Assembly (NCBI GenBank): GCA_031002005.1
Contig: CM061921.1
Span: 178,506,935-178,570,934 of the forward strand
DNA length: 64,000 nt
Direction of reading: 5' to 3'
DNA from: Vandiemenella viatica
Lineage: Eukaryota; Arthropoda; Insecta; Orthoptera; Morabidae
The first letter of the stretch is position 1, and each line of letters opens with the position of its first letter. Positions 1 to 9,607 of the stretch are shown one piece after another. Made by a program: the position numbers and the translations under genes. The notes beneath the pieces were generated by a model. That model ran no database searches, was not told where the DNA came from, and worked only from the letters and a program-made list of their open reading frames with translations.

Positions 1-124
1 AAATAAATAAATCATGCTAAGAGTTTGGTTAAGATAGCGCATGAAGAATCTTTAGATTGTTTTATCAATGTCCAGCTAAATAACACAGATGATTAAGAAT
101 GGGTGGATCGTTATGTAAAATACT

Positions 125-400
125 GAAAATGAAATAGACCCAAGCGGCCGGCATTACGCCTGTATGTGCGAATTTACGGAGACATTAACAAAAAGAAATA
201 GTCGAAAAGCAACAGGAAAAGACGGCATAAATGTTGTATTGTTGAAATGCGGAGAGCTGTTCATAAAATTATAACTCCTTTACATGATCAATAAGTGCTG
301 GAAGGAAAGAAGATATTCAACGGGTGGAAGAATATATCCATCTTTAAAAAAGGAAACCAAGTACTGTGTAACAACCATAAATGACTTACCATACTTAATT
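125..400 (+). pseudogene. LINE reverse transcriptase fragment (RTE-like)
   Basis: Translation on the + strand, across frame breaks, gives a NRKATGKDGIN-like block, then LLKCGELF, INKCWKERR and a KKGN...CNN segment. These are the order and spacing of the N-terminal part of a non-LTR reverse transcriptase, where a GKDGI motif precedes the IPxxW..xPIFKKG block. The fragment is only about 90 codons, with no endonuclease before it and no catalytic YADD box after it, so it is a dead internal scrap. The assignment to an RTE-like clade rests on motif wording only. Family membership is fairly safe, the clade is not. Confidence 0.5.
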
Positions 401-1039
401 AATCTGATTATAGGCCACTTTTTCCGCAGTAGTTGAACAATAAACAAGTGTTATAGTGAATTTTATTCTTTATTCCTCAGACGCGATTCACCCTTAAGAT
501 GTCATCAGTGGCGGTACATGTATGTTATTACATATGTATCATTGCAATTATTAGGTACAATACAAATTATACTTACACTGTACTCACAGATATAGGTAGT
601 GATCATTTTTACGTGCCGGTCTAGTACCACACTTCAGGAACCATTACAGACCTTTTTTTTAATATATATATAAAGAGATCCAGTAGAAATTTCTGCCAAT
701 TGTTGTTTAACAATTAAGAAACTATTCATCACACTAAAAAAACAAATACTACACACTAAAAATTAAAACTAATACAGACATTCACATAATAATCACTAAC
801 AGTAAGTCAATCACAGAGATAATTTAACAAAGTTATAGTAACAATTACACACATCTCGCTTCCTGATCGCTGAGGAGACATCATCTTCGCTCAGTGAGCT
901 AGACACAGAGTCACTGTGTGTTAAACTGTGTAAGCGGTTGATAAACCACCTAAATAGTTTTATTTGGGTGAGTTCTGATGACCTGCTACTATTGAGGGTG
1001 GTATTGTGAAGGTGGCATACAGCCACAAACTGACAATAC
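401..1039. other. AT-rich stretch, nothing recognised
   Basis: No supported ORF, repeat pair or RNA was seen. A short (TA)n tract lies near 662-672. The DNA may be the degenerate flank or 5' region of the LINE ORF1 relic that follows. Confidence 0.4.
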
Positions 1040-1850
1040 GTGTGCCAGTCCTACGGTGGTGGGTGCACTACCTCGCTGACGGTTCCAGAAACACCACGCC
1101 CAGAGGACGCAAACACACCATCCTGCAGTGAAGATGCCTCGCCAGCCCGTGGAGTTAATGCAGTGCTCTTTAGAGAAACAGATTGCAGGCCATTTGTTGT
1201 GTATGAGGAGAGGCATAAAACAAATCTAGGTCGCCTTCGCCCAGTTGATACGTGACACTGTGCCTGGCATTGGAAACCATATATTAAACATAAGAAAAAA
1301 GGGTAGAATCAATGTACAAACTGAAGTCAAATCTCCAAAGTGGGCAAACCTTTTGGCAGCTTGCAGTAAACATCCTAATAGGAATTTCGACCCAGCGCTT
1401 AATGAATCGGAAATTTTCAGGAAGTAGAATCTGTGATAGAAGTTCTGGTAGTGCGACGTATAATGCGGGAAATTCTACCAGTCGGTTGACCCAACGTTTG
1501 ATGGACAGCTCTTGTCAGAATATATCCAAATCTTCAGCCAGCACAAGATTTAGTGTGGATCCATACGTACCCAGGGTAACTCAATGCTTTAACTGTTTAC
1601 GTTTCGCTCACCTTAGTAACCAATGACGCAGTGCATCTTGTTGCACATATTTCATGGGCCAAGGCATAACATCGAGCTGTGATTTTCAAGGCCCATTTGT
1701 CTGTATCTGTTGTGAAGGTAACCATTTTGCAACTAACGAAAATTATACAGAATTTCAGAAACAAAAGAGAGTAAAGGAGAACATGATCCTACACAATACG
1801 ACGCTAGAGCAACAAAAAATTTCCGCCATTGCTTAATAGCGCGGAGTACA
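1040..1850 (+). pseudogene. Non-LTR retrotransposon ORF1 (gag-like, zinc-knuckle)
   Basis: Two frames joined by frameshifts give a gag-like nucleic-acid-binding protein. The first part (about 1140-1430) resembles the N-terminal RNA-binding region of LINE ORF1 proteins. It is followed by CCHC knuckles near 1590-1740, with CFNCLRFAHLSNQC first and a CICCEGNHF segment second, then a basic QKQKRVKENM helix typical of the end of this knuckle module. The protein would coat LINE RNA in the cytoplasm. In-frame stops (for example at 1624 and 1834) and frame changes make it non-functional. The RNase H block at 2.5 kb is in the same orientation and probably belongs to the same element. Confidence 0.6.
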
Positions 1851-2309
1851 TTACACCGTTGCTTGTTGGTCAAGCACCCGTGATGCTCCCACCCAAGCCA
1901 AGACTGCAAGAAGTTACTATATAATCCGACTACTACAGTCGCAGTTCTTCCCCCGCGGAGCTGTATTATGATGCATATGCTCATGCCAGTGGACCTCCCA
2001 TACAAAATAACCCGTACAGTGCGAGCAATACGACAGTATCTGACGAAGTAATCGTCAAAATATATAGACCGGTTACCTCACTTTTCAACATGGCCACCAC
2101 ACAAAACCTTCCACATAACTTGAAGGACCACATAGCTGCATTCCTAAACACCGACTGTACACAGGAAGAAGGAGAGACAACCACACGGAATAGGGGGAAA
2201 AATTGAATCCAGTATATTTCTGGTAGAAGCACTAGAGCCACCTTCCCGCATACGTCGTTTGCAACTATGAAGACAGTTTTTGCTTAAGCAAAAGTGAGGC
2301 TCTTGGAAC

Positions 2310-3290
2310 TCAAGTGTCTTGTGGAAGATTCTGGTCACGCAAGAAGATACTACTAGTCGCACTAAACGAAATCAACATGTACAGCCGCAACATAATGTCG
2401 ATACACTTTCTTCCAGAGTTTTGTATGCCACATAAAGCAACTGTCACATCACTTAAGCTGAAAACCGACATTAATGTGGAAGGCCCCGAAGAAGCTAGTA
2501 CCGCTAAGCTGGCAGAATTCTTAGCGGATTGACCAAACGCGTCCCTCATCTACACCGATGGATCGAAATCAAATTCATCTGTGGGCTGTGCATACTTGGG
2601 TCTAAAAACGAATCTATATGATATATTTAAACTTCCCGGGGATGCATCCCTCTTCACAGCGGAAATGTTGGATATTCAGAGGGCAATTGAGTATGGTTAG
2701 GGCTTGGATGATACAGTATTCGTAATCATATCAGACTCTCGCTCGTCGTTAGGCAGCCTGCAATAAAACATGTAAACTACCAACAAAGACCCAAGGCAGA
2801 ATCCTGGAAGCAGCATACCGGATGAAACCGAAAAACAAAACGCTAGTGTTCGTGTGGGTGAAAGTCCACATCGTGCTAGAAGGTAACGAGCTGGTGGACC
2901 ACTTGGCGAAACTGGCTTTTGAAGAAGGTTGTGTTTATCCTTTCGTAACTATGAGAGACCAAACGACAACCCCCAAAAAAAAAGAATCATTAGAGATAGG
3001 GAGGAGACACGGTTAGTTAAAAGGAGACACTGTGGACAGATCCACCCCGTCATGCCAAACCGCATTGGCATCATCAACTCGAGATACTAACAAAAGCCAC
3101 TATAACTATGGCTGTTTCCCCGCATATCTGAATGAAATATACATCGTTCAAAGGGCCTTATGCGGATGTGACGAGGCGAGCGTAGGAGATATTTGCCATA
3201 TCCTCTTCAACTGCTGGAACAGATCCAACAGCTCCACAGACCTAATAGAACAGCTGGTGAGATTAGGCTAGTTTCCTCCAGCAAGTATGG
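2310..3290 (+). pseudogene. LINE ORF2 C-terminal end: RNase H plus tail
   Basis: A YTDGSK motif (about 2551-2568), then a GCAY strand, an FTAEM...IQRAIEYG helix and an SDSRSS motif outline an RNase H fold with its acidic residues. After a frame change, FVWVKVH...LEGNELVDHLAK (about 2850-2910) is the closing RNase H helix of I/R1-type LINEs. A tail with LCGCDE...VGDICHILFNC (about 3160-3210) matches the conserved Cys/His tail after RNase H. The endonuclease and reverse transcriptase are absent. ORF1 lies only about 0.6 kb upstream, so roughly 2.5 kb of ORF2 seems deleted. Stops at about 2531 and 2698 and a frameshift confirm a pseudogene. Confidence 0.65.
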
Positions 3291-3640
3291 CACATCTCCT
3301 TGAGACCGACGACGGCAGGGTTATCATGCTGTTTATACAGGTTCCTAAAGGACTGCGAGATGAAAATATAAATCTAAAGGTTCCTATGGACACTATTGTT
3401 TGCATTCACTTCTTTGATTTGTCCAGTAACTTAAAATTTATCATCATTTAACTAATAACAGATACGAAGTATTGTGATAATGTTAACGTAGATGTGACAG
3501 AATAATTTTATAATTTATGTTATGGTCGTATATGTAATATAGTATTTCTAGCTGATGATATAATTGTAATTTGCGTTATGGCTTTATGGCGTTTTGGTCC
3601 ACTACCGATATAAATAAATTTAAAACAGGGGGGAGGAAGT
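3291..3640 (+). other. Probable LINE 3' flank, AT-rich
   Basis: This stretch follows the RNase H tail and ends with an A-rich ATAAATAAATTTAAAAC segment at about 3611-3626. That is compatible with a LINE 3' untranslated region and tail, just before the next LINE ORF1 begins. No ORF is supported here. Confidence 0.35.
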
Positions 3641-3653
3641 GTAGCTTACTTCG

Positions 3654-4850
3654 ATGACTTTGTGGGTGCCTTCCCCTCCAAGGCTGTTAGTGTTTTACAG
3701 CCACACAGCCCACCCTCGAGAGGAGCGGAACCCTATGGTGCGAGAAATGGGGGTGTGCCTAGCCCTAGGAACCTTGCGGTGGTATCACGGGGCCAGCACA
3801 ACACTCCCGTCTCTTTATTTGCGAAATGACATCGTGGCCTTGAAGAAGGTAACAGAGCTGAACCTTGACTCAATATCGTACATGAAGAGCGTATTAGACT
3901 ACACCGATGACACCTCGGCGATGGAGTACGAGCGTAAGGCTTCTGCACTACGCAAGCGTACTGCAGATAGCCACTGCAACGACAAAGAAGACACTCAAAC
4001 GAAACGAGTTACAGAAGTGTCATCTAAAACTGAAACTCCCCCCCAAGTCCCAAGGGTAACTGAAGATGCAGAGGGCTGGTGTAAACCACGTAGAATTACT
4101 CCTGCCGCTAAACTGAGCCCCAACGTCTCTGCTGCTAGTGCACCTACCACAAGCAACTCCTTTTTGCCTCTTCCTATTGGGGGTGAGTCGACTATGGAAG
4201 CCAAGGAAACTGAATCGACTAAGGCCACCAATGAGTCAAAACCGGCTTCCCTGATTGTTTCTTATAAAGAAGATTACAGGAACCTCAACATCATGTTAAA
4301 GAAGCTCTGCAAGCACGAGTTCCGCATGAAACCAGCAGGATGCGAGCTATACAAGCTTTTGCTGAAAACCAAGACTGATCTTGAGGCCGACAAGAATCTG
4401 GAAGTTGCGGTCAGAGGACTGTCGTTCAATTAATCACCGCATTATATCAAAGAAGAACTGGATGAGCGTGGAATGGTGGCGAGGACCGTCGTCCGGCTGC
4501 GTTCTCCAAAAACACACCAAGACATACCTCTATTTCCAGTTGTTCTCTCAGACATCATCGAGAACATAGCAATTTTAAAAATAATTTCACTCTGTTTTGT
4601 GATGATCACCATTGAAAAGTTGCTTAGCACTCGGACACCCTCTCAGTGCTTCAATTACCAAGGGTCCTTTCACGACAGCATGGCGTCTTAGGCGTCAAGT
4701 GCGTTGCCGATCATCTTTCACGTCAATGTGCCCTTAAAAAAGGCGAAACCCCACACAAAAGCACCAACTGCGGTGGTGATCATGCGGCGAGCTATCGCAA
4801 ATGTGACGCATTTAGAAGTAACCAAGCGATACATTTACAATACTGCTAAT
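3654..4850 (+). pseudogene. Jockey-type ORF1 with PRE_C2HC-like domain and zinc knuckles
   Basis: A 259-codon frame (3654-4433) carries a low-complexity, Ser/Thr/Lys-rich N-terminal half and then a helix (KEDYRNLNIMLKKL) leading into VAVRGLSFN. That is the start of the domain preceding the knuckles in Jockey/X-type ORF1 proteins. The reading continues after a frameshift at about 4434 as YIKEELDERGM...RTVVRLRSP...PLFPVVL. After another frame change come cysteine-knuckle remnants, CVADHLSRQC and CGGDHAASYRKC (about 4700-4805). The protein would be an RNA-binding gag-like LINE protein. At least two frameshifts and a lost first knuckle make it inactive. No ORF2 follows; the next DNA is Polinton-like. 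Confidence 0.7.
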
Positions 4851-4969
4851 TTTATGAGGTCTAAAATGGAATTAAGTTACTAAGATCGTTACTATTACGG
4901 CAACGAGTGCGTATAAAAATTTGCCATACGTGCTAGATATAGCTATAAATTATTATAAAATCCCTGTTG

Positions 4970-5810
4970 ACTAAAAAATCATCTCAGTAAATGACCCGAA
5001 CGATGTTGATGTAGGAGTGAACTGGGTGATAATTGACGACAATACGTCATTAAATGTAAAACAGGGTTATAAACTTTGTTTTAACTCAACAATTGGTAAA
5101 TTTCCACAATCCATTACAGTGAATGTAACTATCAAATATAAAATAGTGCAGTAAAATTCATGGATGCGTCAACAACAACTAAACGAAGCATCATATAGGC
5201 GCGAAATGCTATTAGACGCAAGTTACTTGAACTGTAGACGTTCAATATCGACTATGAACAATTTTTCAAGGATTCGTTAAGACCGGTGACGGATAATGTG
5301 GAAAATGTTTTCTTACCTCGGCGCATCAGCAGCAGCAGCAATAATCTGGCTTGACCTATAGTCGTTGATTCGAAACGAGAGAGATTATTATTCAGTATAG
5401 GGTGTCCGGAAGAAGAATGATTAACTAATGATTGGAAACTCCCCTGTGACTATTGATGAAGAAGTTATTACTATCGATGGTAACGTATATGAACGAGCAC
5501 AGGGGTTAATATGCCCGTTATTTATAGAAAACCTAGTAAAATATATTACCAAGGACTTGAAGAGTTATTTTCAAATATTAAACGAATGCCCACACAGTAA
5601 AATTTAATCCATATGAAAAAGTTTTTAAACATTAATCCAGTAAGTATAAAATCATAATCTCTAAACTTGACCATCAGTTGGGTTCCGGTCTTCTTCCCAT
5701 GAAGGAATATATTTATTGGAATGATCCGAATGAGCTCGTTACCTCATCGACATCAGCAGGACATACGGCGTACACTGACTGAAGAACTTTTTGAAGGAGA
5801 CATCAGTTTG
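4970..5810 (+). pseudogene. Polinton-like small ORF relics upstream of integrase
   Basis: Short + strand blocks in changing frames look protein-coding but decayed. One (about 4984-5153) reads SVNDPNDVDVGVNW and later KFPQSITVNVTIKYKI. A second (about 5426-5605) reads VTIDEEVITIDGNVYE followed by a YITKDLKSYFQIL helix. A third (about 5695-5800) contains YWNDPNEL, then SAGHT and an EELFEGD-like end. I recognise the second and third as resembling a conserved protein of unknown role that often accompanies Polinton/Maverick genes in invertebrates. The integrase relic resumes just after the LINE that cuts in at about 5810, in the same orientation. The match is by pattern only, so family assignment is moderate and function unknown. 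Confidence 0.45.
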
Positions 5811-5811
5811 T

Positions 5812-7980
5812 AATATCTACATATACATCTACATATATACTCTACAATTCACAAATATAATGGGTGGCAGAGGGTGCTAAGCACCAATCCTAATTCTGTG
5901 CATCCCGAACAGAACGAGGAAGAAAGAATACACAAAAGTATCAGTACGGCATTTTATTTATCTAATATTGTCTCCTGTCATTGCGACCGAAATAGGTTGC
6001 CGGAAGATGTATTTCATTTCACTCGTAAATTAAAAATTTTCGCAAATTCTCCGACAAATTCAAATGAAAACGACCTCGTCTGTCCGCCAAACACTCCCAG
6101 CCCAAACCATATATCAACTCTGTGACACTTTCGTAAGGACTGTAACTAGCATCCACGAATCGAGCGGCTCTCTTCTGTACTTTCTCTTACGTTTCAATAA
6201 ATCCCATGCGATGCGGATACCAAACTCCACAACAGTATTCCAAATGCGGACGCACTAGTTTTTTGTACGCTATTTCCTTTGTGTGAACATTACAACTTCT
6301 CAAAATACGACCTACGAATCGTAGTTTAGAATTAGTTTTGCCGAAGACAGAAGTTAAGTGCAAGTCCCATTTCATGTTGCTTTGTACTGTTATCCCTAGA
6401 TACTTCAGCGAATCCACCTTGTCAACAACTGAATTGTTAACTTTGTAATCGTGATCAAACGGGGTCTTTTTATTACTTTTTACAGTTAAGTGTAAGCTGT
6501 CATTTATGACACCATTCCGAAATAACATCCAGATCGCACTGAATTTCTAAGCAATCGTCAGAGAACCTTACTTCCCTATAGATAAGTGCATCAGCAAACA
6601 ATCGCATCCTGCAATTAACATTGTCACCGAGATCGTTTATAAAAATTAGGAAAAGAAGTAGTCCTATTACACTTCCTTGAGGAACGCCCGAAGTAACATT
6701 TAGTTTAAAAAAGACTTCCCCGTCAACAACGACATACTGTGGCCTACCAGTTCAAAAATCGTGTATGCATTCGCAAATCTGATCCGATATACCGAATGCT
6801 CGAATCTTCGCTAAAAGTCGGTTGTGTGGTACAGAGTCAAAAGGTTTCTGAAAATCCAAGAAAATTGCATCATCTTGTGAACCTGCATCGATAACTTTCA
6901 TGTGAAAATAGGACCAGTTGCGTTTCACACAATCTGATCTTATAAAATCCGCGTTGGTTTGCTGTAAGTACGTCGTTTTCATCTAGAAACTTCATAAAGT
7001 TAGAGCATATGACATGCTCCAGAATTATACTGCATATAGATGTTACAGATATGGGTCGATAATTCCTAGGATTTCTCCGATCTCCTTTCTTGAAAACAGA
7101 AATCACCTACTCTAATTTCTAGTCAGAAAGTATCTTTCTTTACGAAATATATCTGACAAAAATGGTTCTATTTCTTCCGCGTATTCCGAAAATACTCTCA
7201 CCATCGCGACCCGGCTGTTTCCCGCACTTCAGGAACTTTAATTGTTTTATAATACCTACGCTATCAATCTGTACTGGATCCATCTCCATTTCTATACCCC
7301 GTGGAAAAGCGGGAATGTTTTCCATGTTTTCGTCTGTGAAAGAATTTTTAAATTTGGTGTTAAATACTGTAGCCTTGTCGCGGCTGTCATCAACTTCCCG
7401 ACCGTCTTGTAGTGGAACTGGCATATTGTTATCACTACCACTAACTTTTTTTTACATACGACCAAAATTTCTTTGGGTTTTCGTTGAGGCTCTTGGAAAG
7501 TGAATTATAAAGAAAGCCCTCGCGCATCGCATTCTTAACGTCTTCTTGTCTCACCTAACATTTCTAAATCACTCCTATACATCTTAATTCTTGAGCATGC
7601 TTGTATCTTTCTGTGCTTTTTAAGTTACCGTTTAACTTCACGTGTATACCACGGGGGATCGTTCCCATCCCTGATAATACTTTTTGGTATATGTAAGTCC
7701 ATACCATCCCTGACAATACGCACGAATCGAAGACACAGTTCTTCATCAGAGCCTCTTGCTTCTATAAAGGTAAGGTAATTATCCCTCAAAAACGTTCTTA
7801 AACACTGTTTTGGGGCCTTTTCGAACCTGTAAACGATCCTTTCTTTTTTCTTTTTGCGCGCGGTTGTTAATTTTACTGTAGCAATTACAGCTTTATGATC
7901 ACTTATTCCCGTGGTGGTAGAAATGTCCTTGAATAATTCAGGCCTATCTAAAATGTTTTCGTTATCGTTGTGGATCAAGT
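5812..7980 (-). mobile_element. 5'-truncated Jockey-like LINE inserted in Polinton relic
   Basis: Read on the - strand, the element starts inside the end of the endonuclease (GISDHKAVIATVKL, about 7890-7935). It continues through a linker, the RT fingers (FKKGDRRNPRNYRPIS, about 7030-7095), the palm segment IFLDFQKPFDSVPHN (about 6830-6875) and the catalytic box, which reads LFADALIYRE (about 6575-6605) instead of FADD. The thumb/C-terminal block YLGITVQ...VRPHLEYC lies at about 6230-6410. The 3' end is a GGTGC...CACCCTCTGCCAC segment (about 5865-5885) and a TACATA-type tail at 5812-5840. Multiple frame breaks and the damaged catalytic box make it inactive. The flanks AGTTTGTAA (left) and AAGTTGTAA (right) may be a degraded target duplication. 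Confidence 0.75.
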
Positions 7981-8560
7981 TGTAACAGAACTTCTTAGAC
8001 GGGCAAGAAGTAATTCCTCAAGACTGCGTATAATAATCAAAGGACGACCTGTGGCAAGCTGATATTGCGGAAACGATCTCATACTCTCGTAGAAACAGTA
8101 GCTACAAGCTCTACTTCTCAAGTACAAGACGGCTAGTGTGGATGCCCTACGCTACAATGAAAATACCAACGGAAAGCAGTTTTGCAGTTCAAAGTTTAAG
8201 ACACACATGACTAGCCATGGCATTAATTACTACTCAACTTACATTCATCGTAAAGCATCAGTAGTTGAAGGTCTCAAGAGAACGTTCAAGAATGCAATGT
8301 GGTAGGAATTCAGCAGGCGTGGTTCACAGTCATATTGATATTAATACTTCTGCAAAATTCAAAGTTGTTGACTGTCAGGATCAGCAGATTTAAATAAAAG
8401 TTTGAGAAAGGCTACTTGCCAAACCTGGTCAACTGAAGTTTTTACCATCAGTAAAGTGAAATTAACAAATACTGTAACTTATTTACAGTTTATCAAGGGA
8501 AAGATATTGCAGGAGCATTTTAACAGCAAATGAATTAGCACTAACAAAACTTGCAAGTAT
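7980..8560 (+). pseudogene. Polinton-type (retroviral-like) integrase, broken
   Basis: The + strand translation, over frameshifts, gives ELLRRARSNSS, then DDLWQADIAE (about 8044-8073) with the first catalytic Asp, then SYSRRNSSYK. After a deletion comes NGKQF near 8168, where the second Asp site would be. HRKASVVEGLKRTFKNAMW (about 8246-8302) carries the third catalytic acid, a Glu. A C-terminal SH3-like segment includes FEKGYLPN and WSTEVF (about 8400-8445). This is the rve/DDE integrase family, which joins element ends into host DNA in the nucleus. The missing stretch between the first Asp and NGKQF, plus frame changes, destroys it. It converges on the polymerase relic at 9.6-12.4 kb, a usual Polinton arrangement. 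Confidence 0.7.
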
Positions 8561-9600
8561 ATTTTTAGCTTAACGAATGATAAATAGAAGGGAAAATATT
8601 CTTCCTTAAGTGGCTGGGTTTTATAAGTTACATAACGCGTGGATCCATATAAAAGATTTATTTAAAATCTAAAAATGTACAATTTTTAAAATAAATAAAC
8701 CTATGTTTCTACTTATGGTAATTATTGTTTTCTTCAATGACATTTATACAAAGCAAATGAGCATGTCGTCGAGCAAACTTGTACAGCAATAATTTTTCTG
8801 TACACATTGTATATTATTACATTTTTTTTCACCTGTCTTTATACAAAGTGAATGAACATTTCGCTCGGCAAAATTACAGTATATGTACAGCAATGATTTT
8901 TTCTGTATACATAGTCTATTTTTATAGGGCATGAAGTTTATACCCAGCGCCCAATTGTTTCAACGTTCTTTTTTTTCGGTTGGCTCTATACAAAGCAAAT
9001 GAGTACAACGCTGAGCAAACTTACAAGCTATTTACAGCATTGATTTTTCGATTTTTCTATACTCCTATTCTACAGAGCATGTCGCCCAAAAGACTTATAT
9101 TTTGCTATACTCCTATTTTATATATTGTACCGCTCTAAAAACTTACTGTTCAACTATTCTGTTTAACAATGTTTTTGTGCTATGAACAGCGTTGGTTTTC
9201 TGTAGACTTATTCAAGCGACTCGCTACAAACCAATAGTGCACTGCAAGCAAATTAATTAACTTTTTATGTATGTACAGTATTTGTACTCCATCACAAAAA
9301 AAATAAATATTTACAGCAGCCTATTTACATATTTGCGGTGTCCTAAGCAGATATATGTATACATTTACAAACTAGACACACGGTTAAACAGTATATTTCC
9401 TTTTCACTCATAAACTATATACACAATAATACAAATATTCACCCACGTATTGGCATTGTCCCCACCTTGGGGTCTCTATCCCATTGGGGAAAATATACCG
9501 CTTATCATCCGTCCTGGACGGACCAAATTTGGTGATTTGAACGTCATTTACATGTGTCAATGATATACGCTGCTGCTATGGCAACGAGGAGTTTCCCCAT
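8561..9600. repeat. Spacer with degenerate ~100-150 bp tandem repeat
   Basis: Three related segments begin near 8745, 8841 and 8987. Each carries TATACAAAGYRAATGA, then a GCAAA or GCAAAAT run and a TACAGCA.TGATTTTT.CTGTA-like end. A fainter fourth copy may lie near 9170-9260. The DNA is AT-rich and no supported ORF was found. It sits between the 3' ends of the convergent integrase and polymerase relics. It may be internal Polinton non-coding DNA or a later local duplication. Confidence 0.5.
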
Positions 9601-9607
9601 CGACGCA

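Noticed and set aside
8745..9100. CRISPR-like array
   Set aside because: Repeats are degenerate, unequal in spacing and number only three or four; the genome is eukaryotic.
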